Shown: positions 18,862 through 29,353 of the stretch, in pieces | Numbering within the stretch: the stretch's first letter is position 1 | Layout of the letters: each line of letters starts with the position of its first letter | Assembly (NCBI GenBank): GCA_002748415.1 | Contig: PDSI01000140.1 | Span: 1 to 48,002 of the forward strand | From: Micrococcales bacterium | GTDB lineage: Bacteria > Actinomycetota > Actinomycetes > Actinomycetales > CAWJMD01 | Direction of reading: 5' to 3' | DNA length: 48,002 bases | Notes under the pieces: generated by a model | The model's database searches: none | Seen by the model: only the letters and a program-made list of their open reading frames with translations | Told to the model about the DNA's origin: nothing | Translations under genes and position numbers: made by a program

Positions 18862-21800
18862 TTACAGCCGTTCCACCTTGACCCGCACCTGGTGCCCGTC
18901 GGCGACGGTCGCCTCGGTGACACCGTCACCCACCTGCAGGTCCTCCAGCGTGCCGGAGCACCCGACGGACCTGGCCAACGTCTCGGTCACCAGGATTTCT
19001 TGGTTGTTCACCAGAGCCTGCCAGACCGGGCCCTCTCCGGTCACCGTGAGCCGTATCTCATCGCTGACGTGCAGCCCGGCGTCCCGGCGGGCCTGCTGCA
19101 CCACCCGAACGACGTCGTTGACCAGGCCGACAGCACGCAGCTCGTCGGTCAGCCGGGTGTCCAGCACGACGAAACCACCGCCGGGCACGACGGCCACCGC
19201 CGCACCGGCGGCGGCCTGGTCGGTCTTGACGACGGTGTGTACCTCGTACTCGCCCTGGTGCAGGGCCACGCCGCCTGCACTGACCGTCCCGTCCTCAGCC
19301 ACCGACCAGTCACCCGCCTTGGCCGCCTTGATGACCGCCTGCACGTGCTTGCCCAGCCGCGGGCCGGCGGCCCTGGCGTTGACGGCGAGCCGCTGTTCGA
19401 TGCCGAAGTCCTCGTCGCAGACCTCGGCCAGGTCGGCCAGGGCCACCTCGGTCACGTTGACCTCGTCGGCGATCAACTGCGACAGGTCCTGCAGTTGGCT
19501 GGCGTCCGCGACAACCACGGTCAGCCGCGACAGCGGCTGGCGTACCCGCAGCTGCTCGGCTTTGCGCACCCCGAGGGCGGCCGAGCACACCGCCCGCACG
19601 GTGCCCATCCGCGCCAGCAGGGCACTCGCCGCGTCATCGCTGGGCAGATCATCGGCCACCGGCCAGTCGGCCAGGTGCACGCTGCGGGCACCGGTCAAGC
19701 CCCGCCAGACTTCTTCGGTGACCATCGGCGCCAGCGGTGCCGCCACCCGGCACAGCACCTCGAGCGCGGTGTGGAGGGTGTCGAACGCGCCGGTGTCTTC
19801 GTCCCAGAACCGCTGCCGGGACCGGCGGATGTACCAGTTGGTCAACCCGTCCAGGTACTCCTGCACCAGGTCGCACGCGCCGGCGATGTCGAACGCGTCC
19901 ATCGCCTCCTGGGTGCGCTGCACCAGCTGCCCGGTCAACGCCAACAGGTAGCGGTCCAGCTGGTTGTCCGACGAGGTGCTCCACTTGGCGGTGTACCCGG
20001 CACCGTTGTGGCACGCGTTGGCGTACAGGCTGAAGAAGTACCAGGCGTTCCACAACGGCAACAGCACCTGGCGTACCCCGTCACGGATGCCCTGTTCGGT
20101 GACGACGAGGTTGCCACCCCGCAGGATGGGCGAGGCCATCAGGAACCAGCGCATCGCATCGGCACCGTCGCGGTCGAACACCTCCCGCACGTCCGGGTAG
20201 TTCTGCAGCGACTTGGACATCTTCTGCCCGTCACTGCCCAGCACGATGCCGTGCGAGACGCAGGTGGAGAAGGCCGGCCGGTCGAACAGGGCGCTGGCCA
20301 GGATGTGCAAGGTGTAGAACCACCCGCGGGTCTGGCCGATGTACTCGACGATGAAGCCGGCCGGGAAATGGTGCTCGAACCAGTCGCCGTTCTCGAACGG
20401 GTAATGCACTTGGGCGAAACTCATCGAACCGGAGTCGAACCACACGTCCAGTACGTCCGGCACCCGGCGCATCGTGGAGTTGCCGGTGGGATCGTCCGGG
20501 TTGGGCCGGGTCAGCTCGTCCACGTAAGGACGGTGCAGGTCCGGCTCACCCGCCTTGTTGCGCGGCAACCTGCCGAAGTCCCGCTCCAGTTCCTCGAACG
20601 ACCCGTACACGTCGATGCGCGGGTAGGCCGGGTCGTCGCTGCGCCACACCGGAACGGGACTGCCCCAGAACCGGTTGCGGGTGATGGACCAGTCCCGGGC
20701 GTTCTCCACCCACTTGCCGAACTGGCCGTCCTTGATGTGCCCGGGCACCCAGGTGATGTCCTGGTTCAGCTCACCCATCCTGGCCTTGAACTCGGTGACG
20801 GCCACGAACCAGCTGGACACGCCCTTGTAGATCAGCGGTTCCCGGCACCGCCAGCAATGCGGGTAGGCGTGGTCGTAGTTCTCCCGGCGCACCAGCACGG
20901 TGTCCTCGGTGACCGAACCGTGGTCGGGCAGGCCGCGGGTGGCGGCCTTGAGATGCTCGATGATCGGGGCGTTGGCATCGAATACCAGCATGTCGGCGTA
21001 ATCGGCCACCGGCGCGGTGAACCGCCCGTCCGGGCCCACCGGCATGACCGCGACGATGTTCTCCCGGTCGGTGACCACCTTGTCGTCCTCACCGAACGCG
21101 CCCGCGGTGTGCACCAGGCCGGAACCGTCTGTGGTGGTGACGAACTCGGCGGCGACGACCCGGAACGCGTTCGGGTGGCCGAGGTAATAGCCGAACGGTG
21201 GGGTGTAGGTGCGCCCGACCAGGTCGGCGCCCTTGTACCGGGCGACGACAGCCGCGTCCAGGTCGGCCTTGGGGTCGCCCAGCAGGTCCCGGGCGTAGTG
21301 GGCCAGCCTGGCCTCGGCCAGCAGGTACTTCTCCGTGGTGCCGGTGGGCAGGTCGGATTCGACCACCACGTAGTCGATGTCCTCGCCCACCATGATGGCC
21401 AGGTTCGCCGGCAGCGTCCACGGGGTGGTGGTCCACACCATCGCCAGTTCACCGGTGTTCAGCCGCAGGCCGAGGGTGACCGCCGGGTCGCGGCGGGTCT
21501 GGTAGATCTCCTCGTCCATGCGCAGTTCATGGTTCGACAAGGGGGTCTGGTCGTTCCAGCAGTAGGGCAGCACCCGGAAGCCGTCGTAGATCAAGCCCTT
21601 GTCGTACAAAGACTTGAACGCCCACAACACCGACTCCATGAACTGTGGATTCATCGTGCGGTAGTCGTTGTCGAAGTCCACCCACCGGGCCTGCCGGGTC
21701 ACGTAGTCGCGCCATTGGTCGGCGTACTTCATCACCGATTCCCGGCACTTCTCGTTGAATGCCTCGATGCCGAGTTCGAGGATCTCTTCCTTGGTCTTGA

Positions 21801-22146
21801 TGCGCAGCTGGCTCATCGCCTCCAGCTCGGCGGGTAGTCCGTGGGTGTCCCAGCCGAAGCGGCGTTCCACCCGCTTGCCGCGCATCGTCTGATACCGCGG
21901 CACGACGTCCTTGACGTACCCGGTCAGCAAATGGCCGTAGTGCGGCAGACCGTTGGCGAACGGTGGGCCGTCGTAGAAGACGAACTCGTTGGCGCCGTCG
22001 CGGCCCGCGGGGCGGGCTTGCACACTGGCCTGGAACGTGCCGTCGGTTTCCCAGTAGTCCAGGACGCGTCGCTCCACCTCGGGAAACGACGGGGACGCGG
22101 GCACGGGTCGCGGGTCGGTCGTGCCGGTGGTCACTTTCGGGTACAT
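18862..22146 (-). CDS. ileS: Isoleucyl-tRNA synthetase
   Basis: Class I synthetase that charges tRNA-Ile and edits misactivated valine. 1094 residues, the long form common in actinobacteria. The HIGH motif reads PHYGHLLTG (69-72 HYGH) after [10 protein letters not shown], the editing domain includes [14 protein letters not shown], and [12 protein letters not shown] has KMSKS at about 642-646. The C-terminal anticodon-binding region is complete. I chose ATG 22146 ([11 protein letters not shown]), where the purine-rich GGAGCGAGG lies just upstream. An in-frame ATG at 22191 falls within the leader. Expression is very likely controlled by the T-box leader immediately upstream. Confidence 0.97.
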   Translation of the reverse strand: MYPKVTTGTTDPRPVPASPSFPEVERRVLDYWETDGTFQASVQARPAGRDGANEFVFYDGPPFANGLPHYGHLLTGYVKDVVPRYQTMRGKRVERRFGWDTHGLPAELEAMSQLRIKTKEEILELGIEAFNEKCRESVMKYADQWRDYVTRQARWVDFDNDYRTMNPQFMESVLWAFKSLYDKGLIYDGFRVLPYCWNDQTPLSNHELRMDEEIYQTRRDPAVTLGLRLNTGELAMVWTTTPWTLPANLAIMVGEDIDYVVVESDLPTGTTEKYLLAEARLAHYARDLLGDPKADLDAAVVARYKGADLVGRTYTPPFGYYLGHPNAFRVVAAEFVTTTDGSGLVHTAGAFGEDDKVVTDRENIVAVMPVGPDGRFTAPVADYADMLVFDANAPIIEHLKAATRGLPDHGSVTEDTVLVRRENYDHAYPHCWRCREPLIYKGVSSWFVAVTEFKARMGELNQDITWVPGHIKDGQFGKWVENARDWSITRNRFWGSPVPVWRSDDPAYPRIDVYGSFEELERDFGRLPRNKAGEPDLHRPYVDELTRPNPDDPTGNSTMRRVPDVLDVWFDSGSMSFAQVHYPFENGDWFEHHFPAGFIVEYIGQTRGWFYTLHILASALFDRPAFSTCVSHGIVLGSDGQKMSKSLQNYPDVREVFDRDGADAMRWFLMASPILRGGNLVVTEQGIRDGVRQVLLPLWNAWYFFSLYANACHNGAGYTAKWSTSSDNQLDRYLLALTGQLVQRTQEAMDAFDIAGACDLVQEYLDGLTNWYIRRSRQRFWDEDTGAFDTLHTALEVLCRVAAPLAPMVTEEVWRGLTGARSVHLADWPVADDLPSDDAASALLARMGTVRAVCSAALGVRKAEQLRVRQPLSRLTVVVADASQLQDLSQLIADEVNVTEVALADLAEVCDEDFGIEQRLAVNARAAGPRLGKHVQAVIKAAKAGDWSVAEDGTVSAGGVALHQGEYEVHTVVKTDQAAAGAAVAVVPGGGFVVLDTRLTDELRAVGLVNDVVRVVQQARRDAGLHVSDEIRLTVTGEGPVWQALVNNQEILVTETLARSVGCSGTLEDLQVGDGVTEATVADGHQVRVKVERL

Positions 22147-22381
22147 TCGCCTCGCTCCGCTGCTGTCCTGCCCGTATGTTCGTGGGTGCAAGGACGGCGC
22201 CGGCCAGCTGCCGACCAGCTCCGCGGTACCACCTCGCTTGCCACGCCCACATCAGCGGGGGCCGCGGCCTCTCCAACGGCTATGACGGGCCTACCCGTCC
22301 GGTTCTACTAGGGCTCGGCGTCGAAGGCCAGGATGCCCGTTCTTCCGGAGGCTCACCGGTGATAGCCGGGTCTCTGCCTGT
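22147..22381 (-). promoter_or_regulatory. T-box riboswitch leader of ileS
   Basis: Leader RNA that senses uncharged tRNA-Ile. On the minus strand the T-box core GGTGGTACCGCGG lies at 22221-22233. TGGT there would pair with ACCA at the tRNA end, matching the A discriminator of tRNA-Ile. The specifier loop shows GGCTATCACCGGTGAGCC, where ATC (22361-22363) is an isoleucine codon, followed by CTCCGGAAGAACGGG, typical of the compact stem I in actinobacterial ileS T-boxes. No U-run follows the T-box, so control is more likely at translation initiation than at termination. The edges are set from the predicted transcription start and the ATG. Confidence 0.88.
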
Positions 22382-22387
22382 GCAGTC

Positions 22388-22393
22388 AGTGTA
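22388..22393 (-). promoter_or_regulatory. Candidate -10 of ileS leader
   Basis: TACACT on the minus strand, about seven bases upstream of the expected leader 5' end. A convincing -35 was not found. Confidence 0.4.
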
Positions 22394-22541
22394 CCCAGTG
22401 CCCGCCACGTCCCGCACACACGTTCTGGGCGGCGGCGTGACGGGCCGGACGGCCCGGCCGCTACGAAGCATCGAGGGGCCCACCACACCGGCCGGAAACG
22501 GTCCGCACCGCCGGCGACCGCTGACCCAGGAACGGATCATC

Positions 22542-22547
22542 TAGCCT
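22542..22547 (+). promoter_or_regulatory. -10 element of alpha/beta hydrolase gene
   Basis: TAGCCT, six bases before ATG 22554. This fits leaderless transcription from that ATG. The -35 region is weak (CTGACC with a 15-base spacer). Confidence 0.4.
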
Positions 22548-22553
22548 GTGCGC

Positions 22554-23342
22554 ATGCAGCTTCACGACACCCGCTACGGCCAGGACGGGCCTCCTGTCGC
22601 GTTCTGCCACGGGCTGTTCGGTCAGGGCAAGAACTGGACCATCATCGGCAAGAAGGTGGCCGAGCAGCACCGGGTGGTGCTGATCGACATGCCCAACCAC
22701 GGCCGTTCGCCGTGGACACGGGACTTCGATTACGTCGAGCATGCCGACATCGTCGCCGACCACCTGCGCCGCATCGACCCGGGTCCGTGGCGGCTGGTCG
22801 GTCATTCGATGGGCGCGAAGATCTCGATGATGCTCGCGCTGCGTCATCCGGAACTGGTGCAGCGTCTGGTGGTGGTCGACATGTCGCCGGTCACCTACCC
22901 CAGTGGGTCACAACTGCAGGATTTCGCGAACGCGATGCTGCAGCTCGACCTGGGATCATTGCGCCGGCGCCACCACGTCGACAAGGCGTTGCAGCCGGTG
23001 GTGCCCAGCGAGACGGTGCGCAGCTTCCTGTTGCAGAACCTACACCGCAAGGATCACCAATGGAGCTGGCAGCTGAACCTGCGGATGCTGGCCGAACAGG
23101 TGGACCGAGTGCTCGGGTGGCCGCAGGTCGAGGCCACGTTCGGCAAACCGGTGCTCTGGATCGGCGGGGAGCACTCGGTCTACATCCGCGAGGAGTTCCA
23201 TGACGACATGCGAGCCTTGTTCCCACAGACCTTGCGGGTGACGGTCAAGGGCGCCGGCCACTGGGTGCACTCCGAGAAGCCGAGTGCGTTCGAGCAAGTG
23301 CTGGTTCCGTTCCTGGACGGACCGCCGGCCGCATCCACCTGA
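22554..23342 (+). CDS. Alpha/beta hydrolase, YbfF-like esterase
   Basis: Serine hydrolase of the alpha/beta fold, closest in pattern to YbfF-type thioesterases/esterases. 262 residues. FCHGLFGQGKNW supplies the oxyanion-hole HG, GHSMGAK holds the nucleophile Ser 85 and GAGHWVHSEKP near the C-terminus holds the catalytic histidine. The acid residue is probably in the strand ending VLWIGGEHSVY. There is no signal peptide, so it is cytoplasmic. I chose ATG 22554, as the TAGCCT box lies six bases before it; GTG 22548 would add two residues. Divergent from ileS. The M3 peptidase gene follows on the same strand after 32 bases but has its own promoter. Substrate unknown. Confidence 0.87.
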   Translation: MQLHDTRYGQDGPPVAFCHGLFGQGKNWTIIGKKVAEQHRVVLIDMPNHGRSPWTRDFDYVEHADIVADHLRRIDPGPWRLVGHSMGAKISMMLALRHPELVQRLVVVDMSPVTYPSGSQLQDFANAMLQLDLGSLRRRHHVDKALQPVVPSETVRSFLLQNLHRKDHQWSWQLNLRMLAEQVDRVLGWPQVEATFGKPVLWIGGEHSVYIREEFHDDMRALFPQTLRVTVKGAGHWVHSEKPSAFEQVLVPFLDGPPAAST

Positions 23343-23367
23343 CCACCGGCTACCGGTGCCATACAGT
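23339..23367 (+). promoter_or_regulatory. Promoter of M3 peptidase gene
   Basis: CTGACC (23339-23344), a 17-base spacer and TACAGT (23362-23367). TGAC of the -35 matches consensus, and GTG 23375 begins seven bases after the -10, so the message is probably leaderless. The -35 overlaps the end of the hydrolase gene. Confidence 0.6.
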
Positions 23368-23374
23368 GGCTCGG

Positions 23375-25282
23375 GTGACCATTGCGCAACCCGTGGACCT
23401 GACCACCATCGACGCTCACGTCGACCAGAATCTGGAGCGGGCGGCAGAGCTCGCCGATGCATTGCGGGCCGCTCCTCCCGCATCGGCCGAGGAAACGCTG
23501 CAGCAGTGGAACCGGATATCGATCGCACTGGGCAACGCGTCGGGTGCCTCAAGCCTGCTCAGCGAAGTGCACCCGGACGCCGAGGTCAGGGATGCGTTCG
23601 ATCGCCGTCAACAGGAGGCCAGCGAGCTGGCCACCCATCTGGGGTTGGACCGGGAACTGTTCGCGGTGTTCAACGATCTGGATCCCACCGGCCTGGACGA
23701 GCAACAACGACGGCTCCTGGACAAGACTCTGATCGATTTCCGCCGCGCCGGCGTGGACAAGGACGAGCAGACCCGCGAGCGACTGCGGGAGATCGCCGCC
23801 CAACAGGTCCGGGTCGGTCAGGACTTCTCCCGCAACATCCGGGTGGGCGCCGGCTCGATCAAGGTCACCCCCGATCAGCTGGCCGGGATGCCGCAGGACT
23901 GGCTGGACGCGCACCCGCCCGGTGCAGACGGCATGGTCACCCTCACCACCGACTACCCGGACCTCGTCCCGGTGCGGATGTACTGCCGGGACGCCGCGGT
24001 GCGGCTGGATCTGGTCAAGGCCGCGGCCAACGTCGGCTGGCCGGCCAACGACCCGCTGCTGCGTGAGCTGTTCGACCTACGCGCCGAGCAAGCCCGGCTC
24101 CTGGGGTACGAGTCGTGGGCCGACTACGACGCCCGGGTCAAGATGATCGGGTCCGGTCATGCCATCATCGAGTTCATCGACCGGGTCAGTGGGCTGGCCC
24201 GGGAACAGGCGATGGCCGACAAGCACATGCTGTTGGACCGCAAACGCCAGGACGACCCGCAGGCGAGCGACGTCACCGCTGCCGATGTCGCCTACTACAC
24301 CGAACTGGTTCGCCAAGAGCAGCATTCGGTGAGTTCGGCCGTCATTCGCCAGTACTTCGATTTCTCCGCTGTGCGGCAGGGACTCCTGGATGTGACGTCC
24401 CGATTGTTCGGGGTGACCTGGCAACAGGTCGACGACCCCGCCTGGCACGAGGACGTCACCGGGTACGACGTGCTGTTGGACGGGCAGCGTATCGGGCGGA
24501 TCTATCTAGATCTGCATCCACGAGAGGGCAAGTACAAGCACGCCGCGCAGTTCGACCTGATGCCGGGGGTGACCGGTGAGCAGTTGCCGCAGGGGGCGCT
24601 GGTGTGCAACTTTCCGCGCGGGCTGATTCAGCACAGCGACGTGGAGACGCTGTTTCACGAGTTCGGGCACTTGGTGCATCACGTGCTGGGCGGGGATCAA
24701 CGATGGGTGCGGTTCTCCGGGGTAGCGACGGAGTGGGATTTCGTGGAGGCCCCCAGCCAGTTGCTGGAGGAGTGGGCGTGGGACGCCGCCGTACTCGGCA
24801 CGTTCGCGAAGAACGCTGCCGGAGAGTCGATTCCGCCTGAGCTGGTGCACCAAATGAAAGCTGCCAAGGACATCGGTAAGGGTGCGCACACCTGCACCCA
24901 GCTGTTCTATGCGGCACTGTCCTACACCACTCACGTCCGGGACTTCGCCGGTTCGGACGAGACGACCTTGACGCAGCTGGTGCGCCGGCTCCAGGAGCAG
25001 TACTCGGTGTTCCCGTTCCTGGACGGGACGCATTTCCATTGCGGTTTCGGGCATCTGGACAGCTACAGCAGCGGCTACTACACCTACATGTGGTCAAACG
25101 TGATCGCCAAGGATCTGTTCTCGGCCTTCGACGCCGACGACCTGCTCGCAGAGGCCGTCGCGCACCGATACCGGGACTGCATTCTGCGTCCCGGCGGCAG
25201 CAAGGACGCGGCGGACCTGGTCGAGGACTTCCTGGGCCGCGAGTACACCTTCGACGCGTTCGCAGCCTGGCTGGCCGGCTGA
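23375..25282 (+). CDS. M3 family zinc oligopeptidase
   Basis: Cytoplasmic metallopeptidase of the M3 family (thimet oligopeptidase / PepF / Dcp group), which cleaves short peptides. 635 residues. VETLFHEFGHLVHHVLG carries the HEFGH zinc motif at 428-432. The third zinc ligand is a Glu in the WDFVEAPSQLLEEWAWD stretch about 25 residues later. FLDGTHFHCGFGHLDSYSSGYYTYMWS is the C-terminal substrate-binding loop, with the conserved GYYTYMWS pattern. There is no signal peptide. I chose GTG 23375 because it lies seven bases from the TACAGT box; GTG 23366 would add three residues. It converges on ctaF with 110 bases between. Confidence 0.92.
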   Translation: MTIAQPVDLTTIDAHVDQNLERAAELADALRAAPPASAEETLQQWNRISIALGNASGASSLLSEVHPDAEVRDAFDRRQQEASELATHLGLDRELFAVFNDLDPTGLDEQQRRLLDKTLIDFRRAGVDKDEQTRERLREIAAQQVRVGQDFSRNIRVGAGSIKVTPDQLAGMPQDWLDAHPPGADGMVTLTTDYPDLVPVRMYCRDAAVRLDLVKAAANVGWPANDPLLRELFDLRAEQARLLGYESWADYDARVKMIGSGHAIIEFIDRVSGLAREQAMADKHMLLDRKRQDDPQASDVTAADVAYYTELVRQEQHSVSSAVIRQYFDFSAVRQGLLDVTSRLFGVTWQQVDDPAWHEDVTGYDVLLDGQRIGRIYLDLHPREGKYKHAAQFDLMPGVTGEQLPQGALVCNFPRGLIQHSDVETLFHEFGHLVHHVLGGDQRWVRFSGVATEWDFVEAPSQLLEEWAWDAAVLGTFAKNAAGESIPPELVHQMKAAKDIGKGAHTCTQLFYAALSYTTHVRDFAGSDETTLTQLVRRLQEQYSVFPFLDGTHFHCGFGHLDSYSSGYYTYMWSNVIAKDLFSAFDADDLLAEAVAHRYRDCILRPGGSKDAADLVEDFLGREYTFDAFAAWLAG

Positions 25283-25386
25283 CCCCGGTCGGTCGCGGAG
25301 TTGGCGCCCTCGAACCGTAGCGCCCAGGCAGACACCGGACCGGTCATCCTGGAACCTGTCGCGCCGTTGAGGTACGTCGGGTAGCG

Positions 25387-25401
25387 GCGCACTTAGTGCG
25401 C
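25387..25401. terminator. Small hairpin at the ctaF stop
   Basis: GCGCAC, TTA loop, GTGCGC. The loop is the ctaF stop codon. Between convergent genes it could end either transcript, but six pairs is short. Confidence 0.35.
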
Positions 25402-25794
25402 GTGCTCCCCCACGTAGTATTCGAAAATCCAGCCCACCAGGGACACCAAGCCGACGCCGACACCGATGAGCGCGACCCACCACCCGACGGCGAGTCCGTA
25501 GAACACGAGCCCCGACGCGGCGGCCAGCGGCAGCGGCCACCAGGACCAGGGACTGAAATGACCCTGCTCGCCCGCGAGCTCGGAGATCATCCCATCCGGG
25601 TTGTCCTCCGGGCGCGGATCGATGTTGCGCCGGATCAGCGTCAAGTAGGCGCCGATCATGAGCGACATCAGCGTGGTCAGCAGGAAGGCGTAGAAGCCCA
25701 CTGGTTCCTGCAGGTCGGTCCAAAACCCGTAAACGATGGTGACCGGCAAGAAGAATACGGTCAGCCCGTTGAAGATCAGAGCTTCCGTGCGCAT
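25393..25794 (-). CDS. ctaF: Cytochrome c oxidase subunit IV
   Basis: Small membrane subunit of the actinobacterial aa3-type cytochrome oxidase in the bcc-aa3 supercomplex. 133 residues. Four membrane helices are predicted (roughly 7-26, 33-53, 86-106 and 108-127), with the loop DPRPEDNPDGMISELAGEQG typical of CtaF. I chose ATG 25794, with GAGAGGAAG upstream. The reading frame open to 25983 would run into ctaD. It lies 19 bases downstream of ctaD and is presumably cotranscribed as ctaC-ctaD-ctaF. ctaE and qcrCAB are not in this window. Confidence 0.93.
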   Translation of the reverse strand: MRTEALIFNGLTVFFLPVTIVYGFWTDLQEPVGFYAFLLTTLMSLMIGAYLTLIRRNIDPRPEDNPDGMISELAGEQGHFSPWSWWPLPLAAASGLVFYGLAVGWWVALIGVGVGLVSLVGWIFEYYVGEHAH

Positions 25795-25813
25795 GGTCTG
25801 CTTCCTCTCCGGT

Positions 25814-27502
25814 TCAGTGGGTGCTCTTGTCCGCGACGACGACGTCGCCGAAGGCGACCTCAGGATGATGCAGGTCGAAGGCCGGGCGTTCGGACCGGAT
25901 CCGGGGAATCCAGCTGAAGTTGTGCCGCGGCGGCGGGCAGGAGGTGGCCCACTCCAGCGATCCCCCGAAACCCCAAGGGTCATCCGCCTCGGCCCGGCGG
26001 CCGCGGACAGCGGTCACATACACGTTCCACAGGAACGGCAGGAAGCTGGCGGCCAGGATGAAGGACCCGATGGTGGAGACCTGGTTCATCGTCGTCCAGT
26101 TGTCGCTTGGCAACCAGTCGGGATACCGGCGCGGCATCTCCAGGCCCAGCCAGTGCTGGATCAGGAAGGTGGTGTGGAAGCCGAAGAACAGCAGCCAGAA
26201 GTGGATCTTGCCCAGCCGCTCGTCCAGCATCTTGCCGGTGAACTTGGGCCACCAGTAGTAGAAACCGGCGAACATCGCGAAGGTCACCGTGCCGAACAGG
26301 ACGTAGTGGAAGTGGGCCACCACGAAGTAGGTGTCCGAGACCTGGAAGTCCAGGGCCGGCATCGCGAGAATGATCCCGGTGAGGCCGCCGAACAAGAACG
26401 TGGCAAGGAACCCGATCGCCCAGACCATCGGTGTCTCGAAGGTGATGGAACCGCGGAACATCGTGCCCAGCCAGTTGACGAACTTCACCCCGGTCGGAAC
26501 CGCGATCAGCATGGTCATCAGGGCGAAGAACGGCAGCAGCACCGCTCCGGTGACGAACATGTGGTGAGCCCACACCGTCATCGACAGCGCGGCGATCGAG
26601 ATCGTGGCGAACACCAGCGTCTTGTAGCCGAAAACCGGCTTACGGGAGAAGGTGGGCAGGATCTCGGTGATGATGCCGAAGAACGGCAGGGCGATGACGT
26701 ACACCTCAGGATGCCCGAAGAACCAGAACAGGTGCTGCCAGAGAATGGCACCACCGTTCTCCGGCATGAACACCTGGGCACCGAAGCGACGGTCCGCGCC
26801 GAGTGCCAGCAGCGCCGCTGCCAGGGGCGGGAAGGCCATGAGAATCAGTACCGAGGTGATCAGGACGTTCCAGGTGAAGATCGGCATCCGGAACATCGTC
26901 ATGCCCGGCGCGCGCATCGTCATGACGGTGGTGATGAAGTTCACCGCGCCCAGAATGGTGCCGAAACCGCCCAGGGCAAGGCCGAAGACCCACAGGTCGC
27001 CGCCCAACCCCGGGGAGTATTCCGGCCCGGCCAGCGGCGCGTACGCGGTCCACCCGAATGCAGCCGCTCCGCCCGGGGTCAGCATGCCGGAGGCGGCGAT
27101 GAGGCCGCCGAAGATGAACAGCCAGAAGGCGAACATGTTCAGCCGCGGGAACGCCACGTCCGGCGCGCCGATCTGCAGTGGCGTGAGCACGTTGGCGAAA
27201 CCAGCGAACAACGGCGTGGCGAACAGCAACAGCATGATCGTGCCATGCATGGTGAAGAACTGGTTGTACTGCTCCTTGCTCTGGAACACCTGCATGCCGG
27301 ATTCCCACAGCTCGACCCGGATGACCAGAGCCAGCAGGCCACCGACCAGGAACCACACGAAGGAGGCAATGAGGTACATGTAGCCGATCGTCTTGTGGTC
27401 GGTGGAGGTCAACCACTTGACGACGATGTTGCCCTGCCGGGACGGCGCAGGCAGCTGGGGCGCCGGTTCGGCACCGAGTGGGCGATCAATGGTGGTGGCC
27501 AT
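25814..27502 (-). CDS. ctaD: Cytochrome c oxidase subunit I (aa3 type)
   Basis: Haem-copper oxygen-reducing subunit of the respiratory chain, an integral membrane protein with 12 helices. 562 residues. The low-spin haem ligand is His 86 (FTMHGTIM) with His 399. CuB ligands are His 264 ([10 protein letters not shown], with the Tyr 268 cross-link) and His 313-314 (VWAHHMF). His 397 of [10 protein letters not shown] binds haem a3. All required residues are intact. ATG 27502 overlaps the ctaC stop by one base (TGATG), with GGAGGGAAG as binding site, so translation is coupled. The C-terminus has [20 protein letters not shown], usual in actinobacteria. Confidence 0.97.
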   Translation of the reverse strand: MATTIDRPLGAEPAPQLPAPSRQGNIVVKWLTSTDHKTIGYMYLIASFVWFLVGGLLALVIRVELWESGMQVFQSKEQYNQFFTMHGTIMLLLFATPLFAGFANVLTPLQIGAPDVAFPRLNMFAFWLFIFGGLIAASGMLTPGGAAAFGWTAYAPLAGPEYSPGLGGDLWVFGLALGGFGTILGAVNFITTVMTMRAPGMTMFRMPIFTWNVLITSVLILMAFPPLAAALLALGADRRFGAQVFMPENGGAILWQHLFWFFGHPEVYVIALPFFGIITEILPTFSRKPVFGYKTLVFATISIAALSMTVWAHHMFVTGAVLLPFFALMTMLIAVPTGVKFVNWLGTMFRGSITFETPMVWAIGFLATFLFGGLTGIILAMPALDFQVSDTYFVVAHFHYVLFGTVTFAMFAGFYYWWPKFTGKMLDERLGKIHFWLLFFGFHTTFLIQHWLGLEMPRRYPDWLPSDNWTTMNQVSTIGSFILAASFLPFLWNVYVTAVRGRRAEADDPWGFGGSLEWATSCPPPRHNFSWIPRIRSERPAFDLHHPEVAFGDVVVADKSTH

Positions 27503-28362
27503 CAGTTCTTCCCTCCGGAGAGCTGCTTCGGCTGCTCCTTTGCGCGACCGAGATCGGCAGGCAGCGAGCCGGTGTTGCCGGCCTTCCGCAACTCCTGCAT
27601 GTGTTCTTCGTATTCAGCTCTGGGAACGACCTTGACGTTGAGCACCATCTCCGAGTGGAACTCACCGCACAGTTCCGCACACTTGCCGGGGTAGATCCCC
27701 TCCCGCTCCGGGCGGACGTGCATGACGTTGGTGCGGCCGGGGATGAGGTCCTCCTTGTACAGGAAGGCGGGCACCCAGAACGAGTGGGCGACGTCCTGAG
27801 ACTTCAGGATGATCTCGACGTTCTCGTTGACCGGTAGGTACAGGGTAGGGATGTCCTGGTCCTCGAGGTCGGGGGAAGCGCTCTCCAGGTCCACTTGCAC
27901 GGTGGCGTCGTAAACGTTGCCCTCGAGGTAGTTGAAGTCCCAGGCCCATTGCTTACCGACGATCTCGACCTGGGTGTCCGGTTCACCGCTGACGTCGGTG
28001 ATGATGGCCATGTCCCGGGCGGTGAAGAAGAACAGCGTCAGCACCATGAAGATGGGAGTGACGGTGAACAGCGTCTCGATCGGGACGTGGTAGCGCAGCT
28101 GCGGCGGTACGGGCTCGTCGACGTGGCGACGCCGGTACACGGCCAGGCACCAGAACATCACGCCCCATACCGCGGCACCGATGACCAGGGCGGCCGACCA
28201 CGTACCGACCCACAGATTCATGATCCGGCCGGAGTGGTTGGTCACCTCTTGGTCGGTGTACCCGGGCAACAGTCCCCGCCGCACCTGCTCCGTCGAGCAT
28301 CCGGCGAGCAGGAGCGAGGTCCCTCCCGCGATAAGGAACGCTTTCAACCTCTTAGTTGTCAC
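27502..28362 (-). CDS. ctaC: Cytochrome c oxidase subunit II
   Basis: Receives electrons through the CuA centre and passes them to subunit I. 286 residues. It has a lipoprotein signal (LLLAGC, lipidated Cys 22), two membrane helices (about 54-74 and 101-116), then the extracellular cupredoxin domain. CuA ligands are His 193 ([10 protein letters not shown]), Cys 228 and 232 in [14 protein letters not shown], His 236 and Met 239. The electron-entry Trp lies in [10 protein letters not shown]. Start is GTG 28362 with GACAGGAAG upstream. First gene of ctaC-ctaD-ctaF. Confidence 0.96.
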   Translation of the reverse strand: MTTKRLKAFLIAGGTSLLLAGCSTEQVRRGLLPGYTDQEVTNHSGRIMNLWVGTWSAALVIGAAVWGVMFWCLAVYRRRHVDEPVPPQLRYHVPIETLFTVTPIFMVLTLFFFTARDMAIITDVSGEPDTQVEIVGKQWAWDFNYLEGNVYDATVQVDLESASPDLEDQDIPTLYLPVNENVEIILKSQDVAHSFWVPAFLYKEDLIPGRTNVMHVRPEREGIYPGKCAELCGEFHSEMVLNVKVVPRAEYEEHMQELRKAGNTGSLPADLGRAKEQPKQLSGGKN

Positions 28363-28582
28363 GCTGTTCTTCCTGTCGTTTCAGCGCGGACCACGCTCAC
28401 GCAGCCCACAGACACGACGCCAGCCTACACAGCCATCCCGGCTCCGCGCATCGCCACATGCCTCGTTCCGTGCGGCTAATATCACAATGCAGCATCAGGC
28501 CGCATGGGGTATCCCACCCGGTGCTGGGTTGCGATGCGTGGTAGGCCGCTGACCGAATCGACACACAGCCTGACACACCCCG

Positions 28583-29320
28583 TCAGTTCAGGTCGGCCGT
28601 AGCGCGGCAGCCCGCCATGAATGGTACCGGGGGCGCCGGCACGGCCTCGTCGAGCAGTCGCAGATACTCGGTGCGGGGTATTTCGATAACCCCCAGGCTG
28701 CTCAGATGCTCGGTGCGCCACTGGACGTCCAGCAGCCGACCGCCGCCGTCTGCCAGCAGGTTCACCAACGCCAGCAACGCCACCTTGGAGGCGTCGCGGA
28801 CACGGTGAAACATCGACTCGCCCGCGAACAAGCCGCCCAGGCCAACCCCGTAAAGGCCACCAGCCAGGTACCCGTCCAGCCAACACTCCACCGAATGGGC
28901 ATATCCGGCCCGCCATAGCCGGCTGTAGGCCCGGCGCACGCTCGGGGTGATCCAGCGGCCGTCGCGATCCGGCGCCGCGCAGGCGGCCACGACGTCATCG
29001 AACGCGGTGTCGACGCGGATCTCGAACCGCTTGGCGGACCGGCGCAGCGACCGGGTGACCCGCATTCCGTCGATGGGCAGAATGCCGCGTGGGTCGGGGC
29101 TCCACCACCCGATGGGCCGAGCGCCGTTGCGGCCCACGCCCATCGGGAACAGTCCAGCGCTGTAGGCCGGCAGCAGCGTGTGCGGTGCCAGGTCCAAGCC
29201 GATGCCGATGAGGTCCTCCCCCGGCGCGGCCTGCTCGATCGCGGCCCGCATCCGGGCGCGCCGCTCTTGCGGCACAGCGGACTGGGTGCGCGCGTTCACC
29301 GATGATCGGCGGTAGCGCAC
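28583..29320 (-). CDS. aat: Leucyl/phenylalanyl-tRNA--protein transferase
   Basis: Adds Leu or Phe from charged tRNA to the N-terminus of proteins beginning with Lys or Arg, marking them for the ClpS-ClpAP/ClpCP N-degron pathway. 245 residues. AYSAGLFPMG (GLFPMG at 56-61), WWSPDPRGI (72-79), a central RDGRWITPSV and AGESMFHR are family signatures. I chose GTG 29320, which has GGGAGGGG seven bases upstream; GTG 29341 would add seven residues. It lies 33 bases after erpA on the same strand. A 220-base gap to ctaC contains a TAGGCT box that may belong to a ctaC promoter. Confidence 0.93.
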   Translation of the reverse strand: MRYRRSSVNARTQSAVPQERRARMRAAIEQAAPGEDLIGIGLDLAPHTLLPAYSAGLFPMGVGRNGARPIGWWSPDPRGILPIDGMRVTRSLRRSAKRFEIRVDTAFDDVVAACAAPDRDGRWITPSVRRAYSRLWRAGYAHSVECWLDGYLAGGLYGVGLGGLFAGESMFHRVRDASKVALLALVNLLADGGGRLLDVQWRTEHLSSLGVIEIPRTEYLRLLDEAVPAPPVPFMAGCRATADLN

Positions 29321-29353
29321 GATGCCCCTCCCTCGCGCCACCCGGCGACCGGG

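Noticed and set aside
18442..21837. Plus-strand open frame of 1131 codons opposite ileS
   Set aside because: It is a GC-rich shadow of ileS, with no family motif and a composition of the type seen for antisense frames throughout the window.
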